Positions 31,441-42,900 of a stretch of 64,000 nucleotides of DNA are shown piece by piece. Source of the stretch: Stictocephala bisonia (Eukaryota; Arthropoda; Insecta; Hemiptera; Membracidae); the NCBI GenBank assembly GCA_035578905.1, contig JAQJVL010000146.1:1250938-1314937 (forward strand), given 5' to 3'. Each line of letters starts with the position of its first letter. Positions within the stretch are counted from its first letter, which is position 1. Below the pieces are notes generated by a model. That model was given only the letters and a program-made list of their open reading frames with translations, searched no databases and was not told the origin of the DNA. The translations under genes and the position numbers were made by a program.

Positions 31441-34009
31441 AAATGTTATTCCTCTGATTGTGTGTAAGATAGAAAACATTAAGGTGTAGGATCTAAACTT
31501 GACCCAGAGCAGATAAGGGTTGATATTTTACGTTCCTTTGACCACAACCACTACAGGCCTTTTTTGGAACGAGAATTAGAAGAGCTATTGGTCTACCCTT
31601 TTTTTGTTCCCGTTCCTGTTAATAATCCGGTTGAGTTCATTTGTGCTGTATAACTATGTAATCCATATTTATTGAGGTGATAGAGTTTGTCTTTTGTATT
31701 TGTTAAATGTGTCTTGACTCCTGACGACAACGTCTTTTACAACCCCCACTTTCACATTATTTGTAGGTTTAATATGTTATTTATTACAAGTGGCAGTTTA
31801 GGCCTATGTATCATTTGAACTGTCAAGTGGTAGGCCTACTAAATGAGACTTAATTTTATTAATGGAAATTGTCTTTATTTATGACTAATTAATTATATTT
31901 AAGATCGTCTGATACGTATTTTATGGTGCATTCTAGAGAAGATGAATTTTATAGAGCTATGTATTTTTGGTACTTATTGAGGTTAATTAGTCATTGCGAA
32001 TAGTAAGTGACTGGATAACCAAGTACAGTTTAACATGTAATCCAAACTTCTAAGTGTATGTACTTAATTAGCATATTATGCGTTCATGGAAGTATAATAC
32101 AAATGAACACAACACAAATGATTCCTTTATGAATCCCTCTGAACTGAGAAAGGTAAACTTGCATGCTGAAATCGATTAATATAATATTTGTGCATTTTGT
32201 ACTTATATTGTTATAGATTTGTGTTGTGTGACGTTCACTTGCATTGTGTATCTGTTATCTAGAGGGTAACAGTTTAAGTACTTGATATAAATTCAAATCG
32301 TATTTGATTTTTTTATTTTAAATAAATGTTTAATGTACGTCCAGTTATTGCTAGTTAAACATTGTATTGCTACTACTAGTAGTAAGTATGATTTCAATAT
32401 GGAGACATTCTCCAATTGAATCCGAATACACGGGGTTTTAGAAGATTCAATATTGTGAGCTTTTTCAGGGCCCTTTTTGGGATTTTTGATTCACCTATTG
32501 GCAAAAGTCTTTTTAAAATTAAATTCAAATCTAACAAAAGTAACAATATCAAATGCCCATGTATACCTCATATTTTTTTTGGACTATTATATAAAAAAAC
32601 TACCTTCGCTCACCATATAAACTATATTATACTTCTGAAACCGAAAATATCTTCAGCTTTCGACTAGCCAAAATAAAATTAACTTTTATAACATATTATC
32701 AAAAATAAACCCCATTACTTGAAAAAGAGTTTTAAAATTTAATACGCCACACACTTTAGTTTGTTTTGGAAATGAATGCCCCCGAAACGAGCCATTTAAG
32801 TATTGGAGTAGTGTAACCCCATACTTCTCTATCTATTCGTATATTTTTATTCTGGGGAAGTTTACATTTTTTATGGCTCATTACCTCTGATATTTTGCAT
32901 AGTTCACAGGGAATGAAAGGTAAAAAAAGGGTTTGGTTGCCACAGCTCAAAAAATAAAAATGGCCGAACCCGAAGGGTAATCGACTGTTTAAAATCATAC
33001 TTAAATAGATAGTAAAATAATATTATAATATAATAGGAATATCAGAAAAGAAAACTATGGTTTGGGTGAAATACTTCAAATGGTTGAATCCTAGTCGGAG
33101 ATTAATGTAAAAGACCATACATGGACCAGTTTTCAATATGGATTCAATGTTGCAATACAGCCATGATATCCCTAAAAGAGACAAAGCTATTACTGGATCT
33201 GCGAACACTGTTACTTCTCTTAAAGAAGTGTAATACTAATGACTTTCATAAAACAGCTGAGTCAAGAGCCTCGTTCGACTTAAGTGTCCGTTTGATCTTG
33301 TCTTATTGGAATATTTATAGGATGTGTTGTGTTCGTAACACTCCACCAATACGTCATTCCTCAAGGTTCTGGTTTGGGCCCCATCCCACTCCGTGTTTGT
33401 TTTGTCAACAAATCCTCCTCGAGAGGGCTTTCTTATAGAACCAGCCTTTTGTGAGTTCCTGTCTTTAGCCTACCTTTGTGAATTGTTTTGTGTCAACAAT
33501 TTTTTTTGTTGGCCTAGAAACAGTATATTTTCTGAAATATTTAGTATAAATCTCGTAAATTGTTTGTACAATCAATATTGTTGACTTGTTGTAGTCGTGC
33601 GACAAAAAATCTACATACAAGTCGACTTTAATGATAAAGTTGCCTTTTGAAATATTGTACTCATATTTAAATACCTTTTATTTCTAATAGTTAGAGTTGC
33701 TATTTTAACGTTTAAAAACACAATCACTCAACATCAATTTAAACGTTCAACAAACAAAACATTCAAACCCACAGTAATTTCTCTAACAACAAGTACAGTG
33801 TTGATGGCAATGATACCACTCCCACCAACAGTCCACTGTATTAGGAATATAAAAATGTTAGCAATAAAATGATTTGTTGTATAGTATAATTCTAAAAACG
33901 GTAATGAATATTACATATCTTAGATAAGGGCGTTTCATATGGACGTAAAATCTTATGTTGATTAGAGATGGTCCAAAATTCGAATTTTGGGCTGTTGAGC
34001 TGGTACAAA
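31441..34009. other. AT-rich stretch, no gene recognised
   Basis: Several 60-105 codon frames occur (32416-32667, 32756-32998, 33121-33438) without domain features or splice context. At 32198-32246 an inverted copy of the repeat H end is present (TTGTACTTATATTGTTATAG, then GACGTTCACTTG). Nothing else was recognised. Confidence 0.4.
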
Positions 34010-34235
34010 CTAAAATGAATCTTATGTTGGATAGAGTTTAAAACCAACGTAAATATTATATTAGATTAGGTTCTAAGAGAACGTGTATCTTATGTTGGGT
34101 TGGGTTCTAAACCTAACCCATCTTTTACATTGGACGGGGTTTTAAACCTAACGTAAATATTGTTAGGTTCTAAACTAACGTGCATCTTATATTGGATTGG
34201 GTTATAAATATAAAATTAAATATTATGTCGAATGA
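34010..34235 (+). repeat. Degenerate ~65-bp tandem repeat with TTAGG-like content
   Basis: About 3.5 imperfect units of the form AACGTAAATATTnTTAGGTTCTAA, CGTGnATCTTATGTTGG, TTGGGTT recur at about 34020, 34085, 34150 and 34190. The content overlaps the TTAGG-like class, but the unit is far longer than a telomere repeat. Confidence 0.65.
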
Positions 34236-34687
34236 TGGTGGGGGCCAAAATTTGAGTGTAGTCTGAAAAGAAACCTTAAAAATATGTTAAAATTTGCAGT
34301 TGGTGTATATGAGATTGGTCAAAGGTCTGGTGCTAAATAATTTAAACTTGTATTGGATTTCAAAAAGGGCGCAATTTTGTTTGTCATTGGAAGAAATGAG
34401 GTCTTTAAACAAGACAAATCGTCTTGGGCATTTTTTATGGCAACAACATTTTACTTGAGTTCTTGCACCGAGGTAATCCAAAATCATCGCGCCTCTGTAG
34501 TGATGTGGGCCGTCAGTCGAGACTTGGCCTTGAGTTCGGTCAGTGAACCAATCTCGAAACTTAGACATATCTGTTTGGTCTGTTGGAATATTATAACAGC
34601 TGACCATGTCTAAGTGCCTCTGAAGAATGTGCTACGGCAACTTTTTTCTTCTGATGCGAAGGACCTAAATTAACTTCCTTCTTCTGT

Positions 34688-34960
34688 ACAAGTGAACGAC
34701 ACACAACATAAATATATTACAATATAAGTACAAAATGCAAAAATGGTACGGTGATCGATTTTTACCAACCACGATTACCTTCCTCAGACCACAGGGATCC
34801 ACAAGAATGGAAACTGATTTCATCTACTAAAACCCGGTCCGAAGAAGGTGAATGTGGCTATGCGAAATCAATCACCATAGCATTTGTGTATTGTGTACTT
34901 ATATTCTAGTATATTTGGTCATGTTGTACTTATATTGTAATATAATTGTGTGTGACAATA
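34688..34960. mobile_element. Inverted-repeat element H (MITE-like)
   Basis: The left arm ACAAGTGAACGACACACAAC ... TATTACAATATAAGTACAAA mirrors the right arm TTGTACTTATATTGTAATAT ... TGTGTGTGAC. About 270 bp with a GC-richer middle (34780-34860). Relatives of single arms occur near 13480 and 32200. No ORF and no clear target duplication. Confidence 0.6.
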
Positions 34961-35499
34961 TCTTTACCAACAAGTATTGTGCTAAATAAAACACTATTTG
35001 ATCTTCTTTAATAATCAAATATCGGCTAAAGTAATCTGTAACTTTTTGAGCTTGAAAAAGCAACTGTTTTTCCTACTTTTACAACGCATCCAACATTGAC
35101 TTACCTTTAAATATTTATATTAGGGCCTACTATTACTTTTATTGTGTTAATTATATATTAGTGGTATCATATCAATGAAATGGGACCCTCTAGGTTGAAA
35201 AAATATATCATAACATTTTATGTAAATAAAAGGTCTCAAAAATGTAAATTAAGAACAGGCGAAATAAAAGAAGATATAAAAGCAACATGTATAATTAAAA
35301 CTGACATTTCGGTTAAAAACACATCGAGGCAACAATTTTTTTATTATTATTGGAAAGATTGCGTCAGGAAAAATAACTGAAAAAACTTAGTCTAATGAAA
35401 GTAATCTCATTCTGAAATAATGAACCCAGTTAAAAAACCAAACAATCAAATAGGCGATGACTGTACTTCGTGTGGTCTGATTATACACATACATAAACA
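34961..35499. other. AT-rich stretch, no gene recognised
   Basis: A 66-codon lysine-rich frame (35180-35380) is present, but its composition is that of A-rich DNA and it has no domain. Confidence 0.4.
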
Positions 35500-35606
35500 G
35501 TAATAGTAAAGTCAGTTACGATGTCATGGATATAGGTTAAGTGGTACAGAGGCCTTTATAGCCCTAACTTCGCCTCCAAATAAAGCCATTTTTCATTTCA
35601 TTTCAT
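35500..35606 (+). mobile_element. Non-LTR retrotransposon (LINE) 3' tail
   Basis: CAGAGGCCTTTATAGCCC, CCTCCAAATAAAGCC (AATAAA at 35579-35584) is followed after three bases by an ATTTC-repeat tail (TTTTTCATTTCATTTCATG, 35588-35606). A polyadenylation signal directly before a short simple-repeat tail is typical of CR1/Jockey-type LINE 3' ends. The tail type is the same as that at 55530-55551. No coding part remains. Confidence 0.6.
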
Positions 35607-35671
35607 GTAGTGCCTCTATAAAAAAGTGTTAATATCCCTTTCGATGTCTGGTATAGGTAAATACGCTTCGA

Positions 35672-36055
35672 GTAACCATAGAGAAAAAGAAACAGATGTC
35701 GCTTTCTTACGGCCATAGTGAACGCCTCAGAGGAAATTATAATCAGATTACAACTAATGTACATCTTTATAAATATGAAGTAATAATTACTACATTTATC
35801 CTTGAATATTTGGGGGTACATAATAAGGAAGGGTCTTACAAGTTATGGACATTCCATATGCCTGGTGAAAGGGGGAACTAACTACTCGATATACTAATTT
35901 AATCGATACACTAACTACTCGATACAATACACTAACTATTCGAGTGGTTATTTGTATCGATAACTACTCGATGCAACTAACTACTCGCCGAAATAAGTCG
36001 AAACATATTTAGCTAAGTATAGAATGTGACCTCTGTTTCCTTCTTCTCTGTGGCA
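35672..36055 (+). mobile_element. MITE family 6, longest copy
   Basis: The left end CCATAGAGAAAAAGAAACAG then ATGTCGC and the right end GTGACCTCTGTTTCC then TTCTTCTCTGTGG are inverted repeats of about 27 bp. The interior includes CCATAGTGAACGCCTCAG, TTATCCTTGAATATTTGGGG and a region rich in ACTACTCGATAC-type short repeats at 35878-35995, which other copies have in fewer units. Four relatives lie at 20446, 37356, 40513 and 62505. Non-coding. Confidence 0.72.
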
Positions 36056-36189
36056 TAACATAATTAATAACCAAACAGAACCCACGTCACAATATTCAGT
36101 GGAATGTCCTACGGGTCTTGCGTGTAATACGTATGTGGGTAATGTAACTCAACATCCCTCCACACTCTCACGGCAAAAACCAGTGCTGA

Positions 36190-36440
36190 TTTTTTCCCAG
36201 GGGGTGTGCGGCCGCCTGTTTTGTGGCGAAGCCCGGCAGAGGCTCGTGTCGGGTTTCCGCCCCCTACAAAGCCTACACGGTTGACCGGGGCGGCCCTTGT
36301 CTCGTGGGCTGGACCGCTGCACCTAGCCAAGACTGCACAGCCTACTATCACATCCGCAATACTAGAGGGCTACGTTCTATGGTACGGAATATCCGAGTAT
36401 CATGTAAAACGTTTAACAAGGGGGATTGGACCATTTAGAT
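36190..36440. other. GC-rich island, open in several frames
   Basis: Following a pyrimidine-rich TGATTTTTTCCCAG (36189-36202), a GC-rich segment is open in two plus frames to a stop at 36436-36438 or 36458-36460 and on the minus strand (36109-36351). One plus frame contains several Cys and Trp residues (36223-36438). Multiple simultaneous open frames point to base composition rather than selection. No domain was recognised. It may be a fragment of a mobile element or a host exon. Confidence 0.35.
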
Positions 36441-36671
36441 GTTTTCAATTGACCATTTAGAGGAAACGCCAGAAGTTTCTGAAATAGCAGATTCTTTCTT
36501 CGTCATAGTAAATATTACTGATGCTTGATTCTCGAATTGTATGAGAATAAGTTAGTTATTTTAGTTTTTCCAGACATAACAGCAGCAAAGTATGTTTTTT
36601 GAAGTCAGGGCCTGTTATTTTTGTCTCTTCTTTCTACGACAATTTTTTACTTTGTATTTCATCGTGGTTGA

Positions 36672-36790
36672 CGCACCCAGGTAAATTTTAGCCAAATATA
36701 GTCAGACCTCTTGGCTATTTGCTCTTGGAATTTGAACCCGTAGCCCCTTGCATTGAAGCCAGGAGTTAACCACTAGGATAGCTAGTAGAC
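36672..36790 (-). mobile_element. tRNA-derived SINE, degraded, minus strand
   Basis: On the minus strand, a box A-like GCTATCCTAGTGGTTAAC (about 36784-36767) and box B-like GGGTTCAAATTCC (36740-36728) frame an anticodon-arm-like segment. The head is alike to the SINE at 4027-4204. The downstream body is poorly matched. Not a functional tRNA. Confidence 0.58.
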
Positions 36791-37355
36791 CAAAATAGTT
36801 ATATTGTTATTTAGTAAAATCTACTCTTAAATATATTTCAATTTATTTTACTAGTATAGGGAAATTGAGTGTATGATCATGATTAAGTTTTCTAGGTTTC
36901 AAGTTGCTCAGATTTTGCCGAAAATTGTAGACCTATGGCTATTCTACACTTTCTACTGGCATCAGGATTGGTCGTTAGGATCAACCTATATCTGGACTCA
37001 TAAATATAAATAATATATTCACCCCTGAGTCACATTAAATACGGTACCTCACCAGGATCACTGGATACATTTGAGAGTAGGGGACACTCTTTTTGGTAGT
37101 TTATATACATTTTGAAATCAAAAACATCATGATAATGTTGTTTAATATGATTTATCTCCGATTTCGAACATATTTTGGTGTACAACGATCTACTTTGTTG
37201 TGTATAGGTTACCTGATAAATCTTAAAACAAACTTTAGCTCAAATAGAATGAGATCTGCGATAACAAATAACTGCATAATTGATGATTGATTCGAATATT
37301 GAACTATATAATCGTTAAATGAATATACTTTTAATAGTTTAAGCAACTAAAAGGC

Positions 37356-37625
37356 CTACACACAGAGAAGAAGTAAACAGAGGTTACACTCAATAATGCG
37401 CTAAATGTGTCGAGTAGTTAGTTCTTCATTTTGCCACGTGACGGCAGGCCCAGCACATTGTCAGTTCCTCTCTTTGTTCCCTCCAAACCCTCTATGATAC
37501 ATTTACTAGCTATTCTACAGATAAGTAAAGATGTACATTAGAAGTAATCTATTTATAACTGCTATAGAGGCGTTCACTACGACCATTAATAGCAATGACC
37601 TCTGTTCCTGTTTCTCTGTGGCCTA
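37356..37625. mobile_element. MITE family 6, copy with both ends
   Basis: The left end CACACAGAGAAGAAGTAAAC then AGAGGTTAC and the right end ATGACCTCTGTTCC then TGTTTCTCTGTGGCC are inverted. The interior is inverted relative to 35672-36055 (GAGGCGTTCACTACGACC near 37566). About 270 bp. Confidence 0.7.
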
Positions 37626-38519
37626 CCGTAGTTCTTGATACCTCGGGGCGCTTTAGACATTCTCTAGCTGCCAGAGGTATATTAATGCCAGAATACTTTC
37701 TCCCCATCATAACAATGGGTTCATAATCTGGGCCTTAGATTTACCGAGGATCTAGGTGGAGGCTCAAGGTGAACCTGTGAGAGAGAAACCGATCTCGGAG
37801 CACAGCTTGAGTGGAGGATGGGCCGTGACTCACGCGCATGCTCGTAGGGAGTGATTTATCGTCCTGCACCAACTTATATCAGGGGGATTTAGTGGGAATT
37901 GTAAGTTGTTTGCAGAATCTATTTCTGATAGTTATGTTAACAAGTCATTACCAACTTCAACAGTTAGCATTTGTTGACTTGACTCAATTTATTTTCTCTA
38001 TTTTATCAATTACAGAATATGTGTATTATATATTGTTTATGTATTTGTTAGCCTATTATTAATATTTTAGTTTATTTTATTATTATTATTATATGCGTGC
38101 AACTATAAACTTCTTGGCTAATTTACCCACAGTAATTGTTACTGACTTTCTCGTTATCACTTTGAACGATTGATTTGAAGATTGTTGCTGATGTAATTAT
38201 TGCTATATTCGTGCTTAACATCTACCCTAAATAATGAACGTATATTATTTTTGTTTGCAGTCTGCCTTACTAGTGCTTTGTTTCTTCATAATCCTTATTT
38301 AACATCTTTATTTAACTTATTATTGCAAGTTTTAAATGTTATTGTGTAAAATTGTTCTGCCATTGAAAATGAAATAACTAATGAATTTGTGTATTTGTAT
38401 ACGCTTATTTGGTACATTAGCCAGTTGGGGTGTTTATAGTACAGAATAAAAACGTTAGTATATTTAAAACCTGCCATCTAACCGCAACTGTGACGAAGTG
38501 TTGTAATCCATCTACTTGA
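37626..38519. other. Unassigned DNA, no gene recognised
   Basis: A GC-richer part at 37690-37860 is followed by AT-rich sequence with T-runs. Open frames of 60-74 codons lack any domain feature. Confidence 0.4.
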
Positions 38520-38770
38520 GTGCTAAGCTTTGTGAGGGTTGTAGGATATAGACTTTATTGTCAGTCCTCTTAACACCAGCAAAGAGATGTTGGCCAAGGT
38601 TCTGATTATGTCTAAGGGAGAGATCTGAGTATTATCCTGATCAGTTTCCCGTCAATCAGACCAATACTAAGTGGTTCAGATTCCACGCTAAGTTGTAGGT
38701 CCCCTTGTAACTCTGGTTATTGGATTATCAATTGGCTCTTTCTAAGAGACATTTTGACGTTATTTAGAAA
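38520..38770 (-). repeat. Dispersed repeat C, copy on the minus strand
   Basis: Reading leftwards from about 38760: TCTTAGAAAGAGCC, AATTGATAATCCAATAACCAG, GCGTGGAATCTGAACCAC, TAGTATTGGTCTGATTGACG. This is the same order as 19905-20275. Ends are not sharp. Confidence 0.62.
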
Positions 38771-39099
38771 CAAAGACTACACTGTTTCTTCTACATGCAT
38801 CAAACTCATTTCCCACCCATTTTCGACGACGGGATTCTTATTCATAAATAAAATAGGTAAATATTGACGTTGTATTTTATGGTATTGACCTACACGCCCA
38901 CACATACACGTACAGTGGTATTGACCTCCACCCAGCCATTACAGTGGAATTTGTAAATGTACAAGAAACATTAAAAATATTTATTGCTTTTATAAATTAT
39001 AAGTAGGTGATTTTACAAGTTACTTTGAAGTTACAAATAAAGTACTTCAAAAGGTTGAAAGAGGTAATTGTAATGTCTAGAAGTGTCTAGTTCACAACT

Positions 39100-39381
39100 G
39101 GAAACGGGTTTTTGTGTGTAGTGCAGCCGGTTTGCTAGCGTGTAGGAAGGGCGTTGTCGGACGTAGGCGGCAAACCACTGAATGGGCTCGATAGGAGAGG
39201 CATAAATGAATGAATGGGCTCTTTTACTACTACTGATAAGGTATCAGCCATTAGCGTTCTTAACCGCACGGTCACGAACGCTGGTTCTGTTTGAAGGAGG
39301 TCCTGGGAGTACCAGTTGTCACCTCTCAACATTATGACTGCGGAGATCTTCGTCCTGCCGATCATTTGAATCGCACTTATA
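39100..39381. other. GC-richer interval with a 76-codon minus-strand frame
   Basis: The minus frame 39135-39365 has balanced composition and could be a remnant of a coding sequence, but no family is recognisable and there is no splice context. It ends right beside the fold-back element starting at 39382. Confidence 0.3.
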
Positions 39382-40255
39382 CAGAATATGTTTTATGACC
39401 TGGAACGCCGGGATATAATTTAAACGGGCTGAGATATCAATGTGAGACCTTGATCATTCCTATGATAACATATCTTTTTAGTTTTTCAACTAATTAAACA
39501 TTTTGCCCTCCTTTTCTGAAGGGGGGCAACTACAAATTTTCAAATGGAAACACCTATCATGTGACCCCTCATTTTAAAGGGAATAAAAAAATTAAACCAA
39601 TGATACAAACTAGAGGTCTCTACGTTTACTTTGTTGTCCCGTTTTTCATTACATGAGTCAACATGCTTTGGAATTTCCTTCGTTCTTATCTTACCAGTTT
39701 GAACAATTTACTTTTGACTCTCTTTTTTGTCCTACTCACTTGCATTTTATCAGTTCATAGCTTAGGTTGTTAACAATTTTAGTGCAAGTTTACTTTTACA
39801 AATTTGCAGTTTTATCAAGTTTAATTTTATAAAATTTTATTTCAAGTTTACTATTTTTACACACGGCTATAACACTGTCAAACAGGTTTGAACACCTGCT
39901 ACATTAGAACAGTTGAATTTGGGTTAGTGTTGGCTCGTGTAACGAAAAACAGCAAAAGAAAGGAAATGATTTTATTAGTGTAAATTACTCTTTTGCTCTG
40001 TTAAATTGAACATGGATATCTCTCATTGGATTTCTTTTTTTATTCCCTTTAAAATGAGGGGTCACATGATAGGGATTTGCATTTGAAAATTTGAAGTTAC
40101 CCCCTTTGCCCCCTTTTAGAAATGGGGGGCAAAATGTTTAACAACTTGAAAATTTTTTTTAAAAATATGTTATATTACGTATGGTGAAGGTATCACATTG
40201 ATATCTCAGCCAGTTTAAATTATATCCAGGTGTGCCAGGACATAAAACTCACCCT
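39382..40255. mobile_element. Long TA-flanked fold-back element, family 5
   Basis: The arms mirror each other from the ends inwards: GTTTTATGACCTGG (39391) with CCAGGACATAAAAC, ATATAATTTAAACGGGCTGA then GATATCAATGTGA with TCACATTGATATC then TCAGCCAGTTTAAATTATAT, and ACCCCTCATTTTAAAGGG with CCCTTTAAAATGAGGGGT. TA is at both borders (39380-39381, 40256-40257). The 39650-40000 centre is unpaired AT-rich DNA. No ORF. About 874 bp. Confidence 0.82.
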
Positions 40256-40512
40256 TACATTATTAAGGTGGAAAGTGTATACTTTATTTTTATACAATAA
40301 ATTGTAATTGGGTCTTGAGGTGAAGATAAAGGATTGAACTATCTATTAATTAATTATAGATGTATGGTAGTTTCATAAATCCTAATGGACCACTAAGGCC
40401 AACACATGGTGCCTATCTTACGACCTACTAAACCTAATCGAAATCCTTAATGTTACTATTATCAATATTAAATCAATTATAATATTATAATCGTTTGTTG
40501 TAAATTTACAGA

Positions 40513-40797
40513 AATATGTTTTGGCACGAAACAGAGGTCGATTTTTTATGGTGTTACGAACGCCTCAGTGGCAGTTACAAATCTATTTAAACTAATGTAC
40601 GTCTTTATACATCTGTAGTAATAATTACTACGTTTATCCTTGCGGGTTCGGGGGTGGGTTAGGGAAGTTACTGACAAGGTGCTGGTCCTGCCATCGCATG
40701 CAAAGTGGACAAATAACTACTCGATATACTAGCTCGACACACATTTAGCACACTAATGGATACTATATCTCTTTCTTTATTTTTTGTGGTTTTACCA
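40513..40797 (+). mobile_element. MITE family 6, copy
   Basis: TTGGCACGAAACAGAGGTCG at the left and CTCTTTCTTTATTTTTTGTG then GTTTTACC at the right are the eroded inverted ends. GTTACGAACGCCTCAGTGGC, TTATCCTTGCGGGTTCGGGG and ACTACTCGATATAC match the other copies. Confidence 0.68.
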
Positions 40798-41769
40798 AAA
40801 GTGGTTATATGCACCACTATTAGGATTATCAATAACTTATCATAATATTTGTATTTATTTTTTTAATCAAAACAGAGGGAAATGTGTACAAATTGAAAAG
40901 CAGTATATGTATAACGAGAAAGATCCGAAATATGGTTTAAATAAAATCCTTTTAAGATCTTTTCAAATATAAAAACAATAATAATAATTAACTTACTTGA
41001 GTTTTTCGTTTAAATGGGGAAATCCTTACAAGTCTGAAAATGCTTGTCATTTTATGAAAATATATTTTTGTTAATACTGTCAATCAGATTATCAGGTGTT
41101 ACATTTTCAACAACGCATTCCTTGCTGTCGTTGAAAAAGATCTTTAATAGTACTCGTGACCTACGACTTCAAGTACATCATATGAAGCACATAGGTTTAT
41201 TAAACTTAATTTCATTTTGCGTTAGTGAAACTGTTCAAACTAAGACGATTTCAGCTGGGTAGTATGAAATCGTCATTTAAACAATGAGAAATAATAAGCA
41301 GACCTTCTTTTTGAAATATTCAGTACATGAAAAAGCGTACCCTTAAGCAAATAAATCTTGTTTTTTTTTTAACATTTTACTAACGACAATAACCCAAAAT
41401 TATTTTAAAGCACTTGAACATTTTAATTTTAAATTGATAAATACCTCGCGTAATATCTTAAACATGAACTAAATCGAATTATTTCAGCAGATGCAAATGT
41501 TATTGATTGTCAAATTAACTTAATGTAAGATATCAAAAACGTATATTTGATATTTTTTGTTGCGTCCGTAACAATGATCGTATCGTACCACTTGAAGTGT
41601 CATTTGATAGGCGGAGAACTGTTATAGTGGGTTATAATTTAGTTTGTATAAAAATTGCGTAATTTTAAAACAAAATTTAAATTTAACGAAGCGACTTTAT
41701 TAAAAACATAAATGTATTAAAAACTTAAAATATCAACTTATTAGCCTACCTACTAGAATAATCATACAG
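40798..41769. other. AT-rich stretch, no gene recognised
   Basis: Short frames at 40784-40972 and 41044-41262 show no domain features. No repeat structure was recognised. Confidence 0.4.
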
Positions 41770-41900
41770 TGCTCACTATAACTCAATATAATAATAAACA
41801 TGAGGGTCACAGTTGAAATATAACAGCAGGTTAGATGGTGTCTACTGCAGGGCTGTCGACTTCCAGCGGTGATTTGGGGAGTTTGGTAACGGCCAGGCCA
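41770..41900 (-). repeat. Dispersed repeat F, copy 3 (minus, uninterrupted)
   Basis: The minus strand reads GGCCTGGCCGTTACCAAAC, CACCGCTGGAAGTCGACAGC, TATATTTCAACTGTGACC and CATGTTTATTATTATATTGA without interruption, matching the two halves flanking the MITE at 8305-8747. Confidence 0.62.
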
Positions 41901-42267
41901 ACTCGCCACAGAACTACCTAACGACCTTGCGTTAAAGTCTCCAAAACATCAACAATTTACAGTGGAAGTTTATTGTATTTTCAACTTTTTTAAATTTTAG
42001 TTTCTTTACGCTTTTATTTATATGAAAATGTTACACTCCTTAAAAATTAAAGAGGTGAAGAGTGATATGTAGTAAACCAACCTGAATATAAAAAAAACAC
42101 GAGTGTACTCGTATGTATTCTGTTAATTTACATTATTTTTATTTATTTATTGTTAATTTATTTGCAATTGCTACCGTGGCTAACCCACCACCTATTCCTA
42201 GTATTATCAATTCCTTTCTTTAAATGACTTACCTTATGGGAATTTGTTTTCTTAATTATCGTTTATA

Positions 42268-42340
42268 CTAGGGGACACACCTTCACGCTTCGCGTGCCAA
42301 CCACGACGCTCGCTGCGCTTGATACACATCGGCATGTGAC
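42268..42340 (-). mobile_element. Helitron-like 3' terminus, minus orientation
   Basis: The minus strand reads GCGCAGCGAGCGTCGTGG, then hairpin CACGC-GAA-GCGTG (42296-42284, perfect stem), 12 bases, CTAG (42271-42268) and a T. It is the best-preserved of the group and almost the same as 27751-27779. The body should extend rightwards; no Rep/helicase coding sequence is seen, so it would be non-autonomous. Confidence 0.67.
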
Positions 42341-42760
42341 TTTTGACTACAAATAATACATCTATCAACTGTATAAAGTAAAATCACAATATTACATTTA
42401 TTTACAGTATCTCACTCACACTACGTGAGTTGCTACCTATTTATAAGTATAAATAACTAATTGTATTACTTAGCCTATTTCAAACGTGTTCATTTCATTT
42501 GATTTTTTTTAACAGCTGAAGATTAAACTTAGTAAAAAAATAAAAATGCTTTCATTGCAAATCAGCTTTGTTATGAGGGATCAATAGTACGATGTCGAAC
42601 ATACAAAATAAACATGTTTATTTATCTACAAAACAGCTTTTATTAATTTACTACAACCAACCCAATGTTAACCATATGGAACAATCTTTTAGGGGTGGTT
42701 TCTACCCCTTAGGAGTACTCTATCAAGATAATAAACTGTTTTAATTCATTGATTAATATA

Positions 42761-42900
42761 TTACTTAATAATATTTTTTTAATAATAATATTAAATATTT
42801 AAAAAAATATATATATATATTACTTAATAATATTTTTTTAATAATAATATTAAATATTTAAAAAAATATATATATATATTACTTAATAATATATTTTTTT
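42761..42900. repeat. 59-bp AT-only tandem repeat, 2.4 copies
   Basis: TTACTTAATAATATTTTTTT recurs at 42761, 42820 and 42879. Each unit consists only of A and T apart from one C, and contains an internal inverted AATATT...AATATT region ending in an (AT)n run. The units are virtually identical, which suggests recent duplication. Confidence 0.88.

Noticed and set aside
39135..39365. A 76-codon minus-strand gene
   Set aside because: Composition is plausible, but there is no domain, start context or splice evidence; kept only as an unassigned interval.
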